Positions 17,352 through 24,235 of a DNA stretch of 24,342 nt are shown piece by piece. The DNA comes from CAYFPS01 sp964345075 (GTDB lineage: Bacteria > CAIWAD01). Each line of letters starts with the position of its first letter. The first letter of the stretch is position 1. The DNA lies in assembly GCA_964345075.1 (NCBI GenBank), contig CAYFPS010000034.1:1-24342 (forward strand), read 5' to 3'. The position numbers and the translations under genes were made by a program. A model generated the notes under the pieces. It saw only the letters and a program-made list of their open reading frames with translations. It ran no database searches and had not been told where the DNA came from.

Positions 17352-17687
17352 ATGAGTCAATTGGACTGGGCCCTCTTTCGCAAGGGCTGAACAAGCTGTA
17401 CGAGAACCCGTGAGGTTCTGGGTGATACACCCATCAGGCAGGAGCTTGACGCACGCAAGGAGAGCTTTGCTGTTGAGCAGGCCTGGGAACTGCTCAAGAG
17501 CGCCAGCCGCATTCGAATCGCAAAGGGCAAGAAGTTGGTGGAATTCAATCCTGCCTCGGACGATCAGGCTTTGATCCTGAAGCACGCGATTGGCCCCAGC
17601 GGAAATCTTCGCGCACCGGCGCTCAAGCGTGGTGATACATGGCTGATAGGACACAATGAAGTAGCCTGCCGCGAGCTGATTGCCTGA
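17352..17687 (+). CDS. ArsC-family thioredoxin-fold selenoprotein (in-frame UGA = Sec13)
   Basis: 111 residues if TGA 17388-17390 is read as selenocysteine. The first 12 codons (MSQLDWALFRKG) start at ATG 17352, with a perfect AAAGGAG 5 bp upstream. The frame then has TGA and stays open for 98 more codons to TGA 17685-17687. The result, RKG-U-TSC-TRTREVL, places U13 and C16 in a U-x-x-C motif exactly where ArsC/Spx-type proteins have their redox cysteine. Downstream parts match the ArsC-family (seleno)protein group: LDARKE, RIAKGKKLVEF, and GPSGNLRAPALKRGDTWLIG followed by HNE. A bSECIS-like hairpin follows the UGA. It is probably a thiol-dependent oxidoreductase of unknown substrate. It is 67 bp after the TetR gene and ends at a strong terminator. 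Selenocysteine insertion is inferred; the machinery genes are not in the window. Confidence 0.88.
17388..17420 (+). promoter_or_regulatory. bSECIS-like selenocysteine insertion hairpin
   Basis: After TGA (17388-17390), AGAACC (17403-17408) pairs perfectly with GGTTCT (17414-17419) around the loop CGTGA. The loop begins 18 nt after the TGA and its second base is G. Both agree with the published bacterial SECIS layout (loop about 16-37 nt from UGA, G among the first two loop bases). SelB would bind it on the mRNA. The stem also codes for protein. Confidence 0.78.
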
Positions 17688-17706
17688 TTGCTTCTGAAAA
17701 AAATGA

Positions 17707-17740
17707 GCGAGCCCACTGAATGGTGGGCTCGCTTTGTTTT
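17707..17740. terminator. bidirectional intrinsic terminator
   Basis: GCGAGCCCAC (17707-17716) and GTGGGCTCGC (17723-17732) form a perfect 10-bp stem with loop TGAATG. On the plus strand TTTGTTTTTT follows; on the minus strand the stem is followed by CATTTTTTT. It therefore ends both the selenoprotein transcript (stop 17687) and the convergent metal-efflux operon (stop 17754). Confidence 0.94.
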
Positions 17741-17753
17741 TTGTCGTCCGGTT

Positions 17754-20700
17754 CTATTCGCGGCTGAAGAGGTAATAGACAGAAGGCGTTACCAGAGCCG
17801 TCAGCAGTGTGGAAGAGACAAGACCTCCCAGTATGACCACTGCCACCGGATGAAGGATCTCCTTACCGGGCTCATTGCCCGCAAGGAATAGCGGAAGCAG
17901 GGCCAGACCTGCTGTCAGAGCGGTCATCAAGACGGGCACCATACGCTCGGCCGTTCCCTGTATCACCAGTTCCTTGCCAGGCTGCCAGCCCTCATGTTCA
18001 ACCATGTGGCGGTAATGACTGATCAGCATGATTGTGTTACGTGTTGCAATTCCGGTAAGCGTTATCAAACCGACCAGCAGGGCCACACTGACGGTGCCCA
18101 GTTTAAACCATGCCAGCAGAATGCCGCCCGCAAAGGCAAGCGGTACACTCAGCAGGACCTGCAGCACAAGACTGACACTTCTGAATTGCGAGTGAAGCAG
18201 CGCGGCCATGCAGAGGAGTGCCCCCAGTGAAAGCAGCATGATTCGGCGGCTTGCCCGCTGTTGATTCTGAAACTGTCCCTCCCACTTGAGGAACATCCCC
18301 GCGGGAAGATCCAGCTCAGTGTCCATCTGCACCTTAAGCTCTTCAACAACAGTACCCAGATCGCGTCCGCTAACATTGGCCGAAACTACCATGCGACGGC
18401 GGACCTGTTCCCGGTTGATGGTATTGGGCCCATCTGCGCGGCGAATATCCGCCAGCAGCTCCAGGGGCACAGAGCCACCGGGTGTTGAGACGAGGGTGTG
18501 CCGCAATGCCTCAATGCGACTTCGCTCTCTTTCCGGGTAGCGTATCACGATTTCGGTGCTGATCTGGTCCTCCAGAACTTCCCCTGCCACAGTACCGCCC
18601 AGCGCCATCTCAAGCTGCTCGTTCAGCGCCTTGACGGGAATGCCGAAGAGCCTGGCCCGCTCACGGTCAATCTCAATCTGGATCTGCGGAATGGGAATCT
18701 GCTGCTCGATCTGCAGGTCGACAATACCCGGTATCTCCATGGCAAGCGATTCAATCTCCCGTGATACGCTGCGCATTGCCTCCAGCTCATCGCCCATTAC
18801 CTTGATCACCAGCTGTGCTTCGACGCCAGTGAGCATGTGATCCAGTCGATGGGAGATTGGCTGACCAAGATTCAGTGATACACCGGGAATCTCGCCCAGG
18901 TCCTGTCGGATCTGTGCCAGTACTGCATCACGCGGGCGGCCCTCCTTGTGAAACTCAACGTCCATTTCATTGAAGAAGACACCCTCGGCATGCTCATCCT
19001 GTTCGGCGCGACCCACACGCCGACCAACGGAGGCAATTTCTGGAATCTGAAGCAGGTGGCGTGATGCAATTTGTCCAATACGATTGCTATGCTCGAGTGA
19101 TGTCCCCGGAGCTGAAATCACGCTGACAATGGCACTGCCTTCGTTGAAGGCCGGGAGAAATTCCTTTCCCATAAGTGGATAGAGCGCCATGCAGCCTGCA
19201 GCGAAGATTCCAGTCAGGAAGAGTGCGAATCGGGGACGCTTGAGCACTGGCTTCAAGACAAACTGGGTCATGCGATGTACGGCCTGTGTCACGGGACTGT
19301 CCTTTTCCTGCTTCTGAGTGATTGCGGGTAGCAGCCAACTGCAGAGCACGGGAATCAGGGTCAGAGCCACCAGAAAGGAAGCAGCCATTGAGAGGATGGT
19401 GGCGAGTGCAACTGGATGGAAGAGTCGCCCTTCAACGCCATCCAGCCCCAGCAGTGGCAGAAAGACGAGGATGATCACGGCTGTCGCGATGAAGATGGAC
19501 GAACGAATCTCTGTTGATGCCTCTGCAATGACCTGTAACACAGGCTCCGTACGGCGCTGCCTGAGCCGCCGAAAGACGTTTTCCATATCCACAATCGCAT
19601 CATCCACGACCATGCCGATTGCCACCGCCAGACCGCCCAGAGTCATGGTGTTGATCCCTACATCAAAGAAGCGAAAGCAGAGCAGGGTGATGAAAAAGGA
19701 CATCGGGATTGCAGCCAGAGTGATCAGGGTCGTGCGCAGATTGAGCAGGAAAAGAAAGAGCACCAATGCCACCATCAGACCGCCCAGCAGGATGGCTTCC
19801 TTGACATTGGCGATGGCATGCTCAATGAAAGAGGCCTGACGAAAGAGGACATCCACCTTGATCCCCTGGGGAGCACTTTGACGAATGGTTTCCAGCATTG
19901 CCTCGACTTCACGGCTCAGGCGGACCGTATCTGAACCTGGCTGCTTTTGTATGCCAAGGATCACGCCCATGACACCATTCACCTCGGCATCACCCCGCTT
20001 GGGCGCAACGCCAATGCGGACTTCGGCAATGTCCGAGAGTCGAATGGGGACACCGTCAATCACTCGTATCACGGAAGCGGCCAGATCCTCGACCCTTGCC
20101 GTGCGACCCAGATTGCGAATCAAATACTCCGTTCCGGGGTCCTCGAGAAAGCCGCCACCCGTGTTCCCCTGACTTAAACCTGCAGCCTGTGCAACTTCGT
20201 CAAGCGTGATTCCAAGAGCCGACATTCGCGCAGGATCAGGCAGAACCTGCAATTGCCTTAGGCCACCTCCAATGGCCAGAACCTGACTAACTCCCGGAAG
20301 TGTCTGTATCCGCCGACCTGCATCAAACTCTGCCCAGCTGCGAAGTTCAAGCGGAGTCATGCTGGAGTCTGGATTTGTAACACCGACGAGCATGATTTCA
20401 CCGAGCAGAGAGTTGAGCGGTCCCATGGTGCTCTCCACCTCGCGTGGCAGGTCTACCTGATTCAGTCGCTCCTGCACCAGCTGTCTGGCGAGATAGGGGT
20501 CGGTGTCCCAGTCGAATTCGGCAAAAACCAGACTGAGCCCCACGCCGGAGCTGGAGCGGACACGCAATACATCTGGCGTGCCTGAGAGAGCTGTTTCGAT
20601 GGGCAAGGTGACCAGCGTCTCGACTTCTTCCGGAGCCAGGCCGTGCGCCTCGCAAAGAATGGTTACAGTGGGTCTGGTCAACTCGGGGAAGATGTCCACA

Positions 20701-20807
20701 GGAAGCGTGAAAACAGACTGCAGGCCCAATGCCACCAGCAGCAGGCAGCTTGCGATGACCAGGAGTCGGTTTTCCAGTGACCAGCGAACAAGCGGGTTGG
20801 TTTTCAT
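17754..20807 (-). CDS. heavy-metal RND efflux pump (CusA/CzcA-type permease)
   Basis: 1017 residues. The N-terminus (NPLVRWSLENRLLVIASCLLL), TLPVDIFPELTRPTVT and the TM4 segment GLAVAIGMVVDDAIVDMENV, with Asp402/Asp403, are characteristic of the HME branch of RND pumps. TM10 has GIATRNTIMLISHY, also typical of this branch, and the porter region has GRAEQDEHAEGVFFNEMDVE. It exports metal cations (Cu/Ag or Zn/Co/Cd types exist; which one cannot be read here), driven by proton uptake. Its start overlaps the stop of the adaptor gene (20804-20807). Last gene of the metal operon, ending just before the bidirectional terminator. No metal-responsive regulator is encoded in the window. Confidence 0.93.
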   Translation of the reverse strand: MKTNPLVRWSLENRLLVIASCLLLVALGLQSVFTLPVDIFPELTRPTVTILCEAHGLAPEEVETLVTLPIETALSGTPDVLRVRSSSGVGLSLVFAEFDWDTDPYLARQLVQERLNQVDLPREVESTMGPLNSLLGEIMLVGVTNPDSSMTPLELRSWAEFDAGRRIQTLPGVSQVLAIGGGLRQLQVLPDPARMSALGITLDEVAQAAGLSQGNTGGGFLEDPGTEYLIRNLGRTARVEDLAASVIRVIDGVPIRLSDIAEVRIGVAPKRGDAEVNGVMGVILGIQKQPGSDTVRLSREVEAMLETIRQSAPQGIKVDVLFRQASFIEHAIANVKEAILLGGLMVALVLFLFLLNLRTTLITLAAIPMSFFITLLCFRFFDVGINTMTLGGLAVAIGMVVDDAIVDMENVFRRLRQRRTEPVLQVIAEASTEIRSSIFIATAVIILVFLPLLGLDGVEGRLFHPVALATILSMAASFLVALTLIPVLCSWLLPAITQKQEKDSPVTQAVHRMTQFVLKPVLKRPRFALFLTGIFAAGCMALYPLMGKEFLPAFNEGSAIVSVISAPGTSLEHSNRIGQIASRHLLQIPEIASVGRRVGRAEQDEHAEGVFFNEMDVEFHKEGRPRDAVLAQIRQDLGEIPGVSLNLGQPISHRLDHMLTGVEAQLVIKVMGDELEAMRSVSREIESLAMEIPGIVDLQIEQQIPIPQIQIEIDRERARLFGIPVKALNEQLEMALGGTVAGEVLEDQISTEIVIRYPERERSRIEALRHTLVSTPGGSVPLELLADIRRADGPNTINREQVRRRMVVSANVSGRDLGTVVEELKVQMDTELDLPAGMFLKWEGQFQNQQRASRRIMLLSLGALLCMAALLHSQFRSVSLVLQVLLSVPLAFAGGILLAWFKLGTVSVALLVGLITLTGIATRNTIMLISHYRHMVEHEGWQPGKELVIQGTAERMVPVLMTALTAGLALLPLFLAGNEPGKEILHPVAVVILGGLVSSTLLTALVTPSVYYLFSRE

Positions 20808-21964
20808 GAAGCCCCGCCTTCTCTGACGCTGTCACGCTTCCAAAGGAGCAGGCCATTGATCAGCAGGCTTAAGGCAAGGAGTAATCCCAGAGTCCAGCTG
20901 ATGCTCTTCTGAGATGCTGCCGACCCAGTCGCGACCTCATCCATGTGATCGTGCAGGTCGTGAGGATCTTCCTGCGCTGGCCCGTGGTCGTGTCCATCGT
21001 GATCGTCCAGATTCGACATTAGCTCCGCCCTGCTGACAGAGCGCGGCATGCTGCGCATGGAATGATTGCCCGCTGCGACAACACGGTCGCCCATGCCAAG
21101 CCCCTCAAGCACCAGAACATGTTGATCGTCCCGCAGTCCCGTCATAAGCTCGACTTCTTCATAGAAACCTTCCGCTGTATCACGCAGCACAAAGACACGC
21201 TGCAGGGCCTGATCTTCCAGCAGGGCGCGGCGAGGAATCAGCAATCCGCGAGCTGTCTCACTTGTAATGATTGAGAGCTCGCAGCGCATATTGGGCTTCA
21301 AGTTTCCCGCAGGACTTGTCACACGGAACCAGGCAGGCAGGGTTCCCGTTTCCGGGTCCAGTTCGCCGCCAATTCGGGAGAGGGTTCCAATCCAAAGACT
21401 GTCCGGCCAGGCAAGGGCTCGAATTCTCGCCTCCTGGCCTTGCCGTAAATGCCTGATCTGCACTTCGTGCACGCGGGCCCGAATGTCTACAACCCGCAGA
21501 TCGACGACATCCAGCAAATGTTCGTCCGGTGTAACACGGCTGCCACTGGTTACATGGAGCCGCGTTACCGTTCCGCTCATGGCTGCGTGGATGTTGATTA
21601 GTGGCGGTGGGTCACCCGGCAGTGCGCTGCGCAGGGACAGGAGCAGTTGCCCCTTTTTTACCTGCGCGCCTTCGCTGACAAGCAGCTCTTCCACCTGACC
21701 CGCAATGCGACTGTTGACTTCAATCCGCTGGCCGGGTGCGGCCTCTACCAGACCTACTGCCGGCAGGACCTCGTGAATGCTGCCTGGCCTGACTTCAGCC
21801 AACTCCAGACCGATATTGTGTTCGCCAGCGCGGCTAAGGTGAATCCAGTTGCCCTCATCGGTCGTTTGCTGACCCGGCATGGCGCCATGATCGTGTCCAT
21901 CGCCTGCCAATGTCTGTGTGACAACCAGAAACAGGCTTAGTCCCAGCAGCAACAGCTTATTCAT
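20804..21964 (-). CDS. metal-RND periplasmic adaptor with His-rich ends and C-terminal TM helix
   Basis: 386 residues from ATG 21964 (MNKLLLLGLSLFLVVTQTLA, a signal peptide). A longer frame upstream would add a non-signal stretch inside the TolC-family gene. The mature N-terminus is GDGHDHGAMPG. Then come the adaptor core: RIEVNSRIAGQVEELLVSEG (lipoyl half), a short hairpin, INIHAAMSGTVTRLHVTSG, the beta-barrel, and KPNMRCELSIITSE. After the core is a His/Asp-rich segment (DDHDGHDHG, PHDLHDHMDE) and a hydrophobic helix (SWTLGLLLALSLLINGLLLW) ending KRDS. Histidine clusters probably capture or buffer metal for delivery to the pump. A C-terminal membrane helix is unusual for this family. The ATG overlaps the upstream stop by 8 bp and the stop overlaps the pump start. 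Confidence 0.9.
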   Translation of the reverse strand: MNKLLLLGLSLFLVVTQTLAGDGHDHGAMPGQQTTDEGNWIHLSRAGEHNIGLELAEVRPGSIHEVLPAVGLVEAAPGQRIEVNSRIAGQVEELLVSEGAQVKKGQLLLSLRSALPGDPPPLINIHAAMSGTVTRLHVTSGSRVTPDEHLLDVVDLRVVDIRARVHEVQIRHLRQGQEARIRALAWPDSLWIGTLSRIGGELDPETGTLPAWFRVTSPAGNLKPNMRCELSIITSETARGLLIPRRALLEDQALQRVFVLRDTAEGFYEEVELMTGLRDDQHVLVLEGLGMGDRVVAAGNHSMRSMPRSVSRAELMSNLDDHDGHDHGPAQEDPHDLHDHMDEVATGSAASQKSISWTLGLLLALSLLINGLLLWKRDSVREGGAS

Positions 21965-23171
21965 GTGTCTCCTCCCGCATTGGGCACTGGCATTCTTCGG
22001 GGTCATGTATACCGGGTAGCTCGCCTGCCATGATCTTGAGCTCGAGGGCCAGGTTTGAGCGTTCTTCCTCAAGTCGTGAGCTCTCCAGCAGTTGTCGCTG
22101 CAAGTCCATGCCGGTTCGTCGCCAGGCAGCTTCCGTGATCATGCCAGCCTGCCAACTTTGCTGCTGAAAGCCCTGCTGGCGCTCATAGAGCCGACAGCGC
22201 TCGGCTTGCAGATCAATCAGGACCAGGACATCATTTATCCTTTGCTCAATCAGCCGTGTATCACGCAGTCTCTCCTGCTGCCATGCCAGCGCCCTGGCCA
22301 TCAGCACACGATCTGCCAGTTCCAGCTGTTTATGCTGCTGATTGAATCGCTTTCGCTGTGGCAGGGGCATGCTGAATTCAAGTCGGACGGACTGGTCATC
22401 ACCCAGGGGGGTGGATTCGCGCTCGTAGCCAAGGCCGAGCTTCAGGTCGCTAAAGCCATTGCCCTGTGTCAGGGCTTTCTGCTGCAGGATGCCTGCTTCC
22501 TCCAGGATGAGCCTGGCCAGCCCGGGATGCACGCGGCCGGTTACTTGATGCTCGATGGCTGATGGCTCCAGAGCTTCGCCAAGGAGCAGGTTTTGCTGAT
22601 TCCGGTGATTGCGTGCACTCAGGCTGTCAGCTGACTGGTCCAGAAGCAGCTGTCCTTCTTCCTGAAGCAGGATGTGCAATTCCAGCCAGTCGCTTTCACC
22701 TCTGTCAATCTGATGTGTGACAAGGCTTTTCAGCAGGGAGAAGGAGTGGATCAAATTTCGTCTGAGCTCGAGACGCGTGTTACACCACTCTTCGGCCAGA
22801 CGGTGTCTGTGCCAATCGGCAATGACCCCGAGTCTTGCAGCACAAAGCTCGCTGGCAGCAATTGTGATACGAAGGCTGGCTTCGCTGCGCGCGAGCAAGA
22901 GCGAACCGTCGAGCGGGATGCCTTTTGACAGGCTGATGGAGTAGATGTCTGCAGCATCCTGATTGATGCCCGTTTGTAATTCGGCCGCGATTTCGAAGGG
23001 ACTCGTCCAGCCTGCCAACACGGCATTTTCGCGCTGCAAGGAAAGTTCTTCACGTGCAGCCAGTACACTCGGATAGCTGGCCAGACTGGCTTCCGGCAAG
23101 TGCTCGGGCAATGCTGACATGATTGGGCCTTGGGCCAGAAAAATGCACGCCAGCAGGAGAAGGGTCTTCAT
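21957..23171 (-). CDS. TolC-family outer-membrane protein of the metal efflux operon (CusC/CzcC-like)
   Basis: 404 residues. Signal peptide ~1-20 (MKTLLLLACIFLAQGPIMSA). The mature part is helical with two coiled hairpins; GYERESTPLGDDQSVRLEFS then MPLPQRKRFN is the outer-membrane strand region typical of CzcC-type proteins. It is shorter than the TolC-family protein at 15238-16581 and not closely similar. AAGGA lies about 8 bp before ATG 23171. The C-terminus has Cys-containing PEECQCP. It should form the exit channel for the adaptor and pump. Overlap with the adaptor start shows co-translation. Confidence 0.88.
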   Translation of the reverse strand: MKTLLLLACIFLAQGPIMSALPEHLPEASLASYPSVLAAREELSLQRENAVLAGWTSPFEIAAELQTGINQDAADIYSISLSKGIPLDGSLLLARSEASLRITIAASELCAARLGVIADWHRHRLAEEWCNTRLELRRNLIHSFSLLKSLVTHQIDRGESDWLELHILLQEEGQLLLDQSADSLSARNHRNQQNLLLGEALEPSAIEHQVTGRVHPGLARLILEEAGILQQKALTQGNGFSDLKLGLGYERESTPLGDDQSVRLEFSMPLPQRKRFNQQHKQLELADRVLMARALAWQQERLRDTRLIEQRINDVLVLIDLQAERCRLYERQQGFQQQSWQAGMITEAAWRRTGMDLQRQLLESSRLEEERSNLALELKIMAGELPGIHDPEECQCPMREETHE

Positions 23172-23218
23172 GAAAGGTCCTTCACGCTATTGAGGTTTGA
23201 TGGGTAATGGAAAGTGAG

Positions 23219-23238
23219 CTGAGCTTGTTTTTGCTCAG
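23219..23238. other. small hairpin over the stop codon of the His-rich gene
   Basis: CTGAGC (23219-23224) and GCTCAG (23233-23238) form a 6-bp stem covering the TGA stop (23237-23235, minus strand). No T-run follows in the operon's direction. It may tune expression between the first gene and the rest of the metal operon. Confidence 0.3.
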
Positions 23239-23648
23239 ATGAGGAGTACGACCCTGGACTTGTCAGCAGACAGGGGTTGTCCGGTCAATTGGCTGTGTGA
23301 CATTGACAAGACCGAGTCCGGCTCTGGAAGCATGCCTGCAAAGGGTGCGGGGGACAGACACTCCTGCGCCGGGCTTGCCGCATTCATGCGCAGATTGACC
23401 AGCGGAATCAGTGGCTGCCATTCCTGAAGATGGATGTCCGTGCAGTGATCCACCGTGCTGTTCAGGCAGCTGGCAGCACCGTGGTCATCATCGGCATGGG
23501 AGTGATGATCAGCGTGGTCACCATGAAAGAGGCCTTCTGTATCACAGCTGTCGCCCAGACAGACATGCATGCCCGCAAAGACCAACTGCAGGCAGAGTAG
23601 CAGGCTGGACAGACGCAGCAGCGAATGGGCGGATCGATGAGCATTCAT
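23235..23648 (-). CDS. small exported His/Asp-rich metal-binding protein
   Basis: 137 residues from ATG 23648 (MNAHRSAHSLLRLSSLLLCL), whose first ~28 residues are a signal peptide; the frame is open further upstream but that part has no signal or coding character. The mature protein has a Cys near its start (HVCLGDSCDTEG), then a strongly metal-binding stretch FHGDHADHHSHADDDHG, then further Cys/His (SCLNSTVDHCTDIHLQ). It is the first gene before the metal-RND genes, a position often held by small His-rich proteins such as CzcI-like or CusF-like periplasmic proteins, but I see no close family match. It probably binds or buffers metal in the periplasm. No clear Shine-Dalgarno is seen, so the start is less certain. 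Confidence 0.75.
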   Translation of the reverse strand: MNAHRSAHSLLRLSSLLLCLQLVFAGMHVCLGDSCDTEGLFHGDHADHHSHADDDHGAASCLNSTVDHCTDIHLQEWQPLIPLVNLRMNAASPAQECLSPAPFAGMLPEPDSVLSMSHSQLTGQPLSADKSRVVLLI

Positions 23649-23774
23649 GGTGCATGAAGCTTGTAAATGCCCGTGATGGGGACAAACCAGACACCTGCCT
23701 TTTGCTTCCTTCGCCGAATCGCCCCTTCCAGGATGCCTGTGCTTAGCCCGAACACACAGACTCACGATGACATC

Positions 23775-24235
23775 ATGAAGACAATGTGCACCTGGCACCA
23801 GGTGACCGACGGAAATGGTCTTCCTCTGGCAGGTCGCTTGAGTTCTGGGGCTGAACACAAGCTGCGACATGCCCTGCCAGTTGTGGACAGGATTTGCGTA
23901 TCTAAGCAAGGGGCAGGTCGTCCCAAGTGCCGTCCCGACAGTCTTTGGACTGACAAAGGCTATGACGGTAGACGATATCGCTGGGATTTTCGGGATCGTG
24001 GCATTCAGCCCAAGATTCCGTCCCGCATCTGGAAGAATCGAAAGCGGCGTCCGGGTTGACAACCGGGAGACTTTGACAAGTCCAGGCCCAACAAGCGCTG
24101 GAAAGTCGAATGTTTTTTGCTTGGCAGGATAGCTTCAGGAAGCTGGCCATGAGATTCGAACGGAAACAGCAGACCTTCGAAGGACTCCTGAGCTTTGCCT
24201 CAACTTTTATCTGTCTGAATGCAATTCTGAGATAG
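23775..24235 (+). mobile_element. decayed IS5-family transposase remnant
   Basis: The plus frame holds typical IS5-type transposase segments: HQVTDGNGLPLAGRL, GRPKCRPDSLWTDKGYD (the second catalytic Asp at 23952), RGIQPKIP, and NKRWKVE (the Glu region). It is broken by TGA at 24057-24059, in place of a residue in a PG-x-PGDF-like stretch and probably a CGA-to-TGA change. A -1 shift at the T-run 24113-24118 then restores FAWQDSFRKLAMRFE and the tail ending at TAG 24235. The N-terminal part with the first catalytic Asp is absent, so it is 5'-truncated. It cannot make an active enzyme. Terminal inverted repeats were not found. It marks a past insertion beside the metal-efflux operon. Confidence 0.82.

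Larger units (their letters stand above)
560..23545. repeat. dispersed highly iterated octamer TGTAWCAC (core GTAWCAC)
   Basis: Exact core copies, start positions. GTATCAC: 3077, 3658, 5457, 5724, 6921, 8871, 10710, 12221, 17960, 18542, 20066, 21177, 22258, 23539. GTGATAC (other strand): 560, 644, 894, 1925, 2024, 3893, 8773, 9546, 9753, 9923, 10130, 10954, 12104, 13958, 14206, 14287, 17422, 17632, 18761, 18875, 22864. GTAACAC: 3442, 8214, 8487, 11008, 12088, 15117, 19535, 20377, 21531. GTGTTAC: 1158, 13457, 16143, 18034, 22777. That is 49 cores; 38 have T before the core, giving TGTAWCAC. About 1.5 octamers (6 cores) would be expected in random sequence of this length. Other flanking bases are not conserved. 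Copies occur in nearly every gene, in several codon frames, and outside genes. None were seen in 3900-5456 or after 23545. Counted by eye, so a few may be missed. Confidence 0.92.

Noticed and set aside
17211..17654. Minus-strand frame of 147 codons opposite the TetR gene end and the selenoprotein
   Set aside because: The plus strand gives a coherent ArsC-family protein with Shine-Dalgarno, SECIS-like hairpin and terminator once TGA is read as Sec.
11764..23302. Near-matches to the octamer such as GTGTGACA (about 11764, 21913, 22711, 23295) and TGTGTCAC
   Set aside because: They are far rarer than the AT/AA forms and near what chance allows, so they were not counted as members of the repeat.
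24057..24059. In-frame TGA in the transposase as a second selenocysteine codon
   Set aside because: The gene is also 5'-truncated and frameshifted, the position is not a redox site, and no SECIS-like hairpin was seen, so it is decay.
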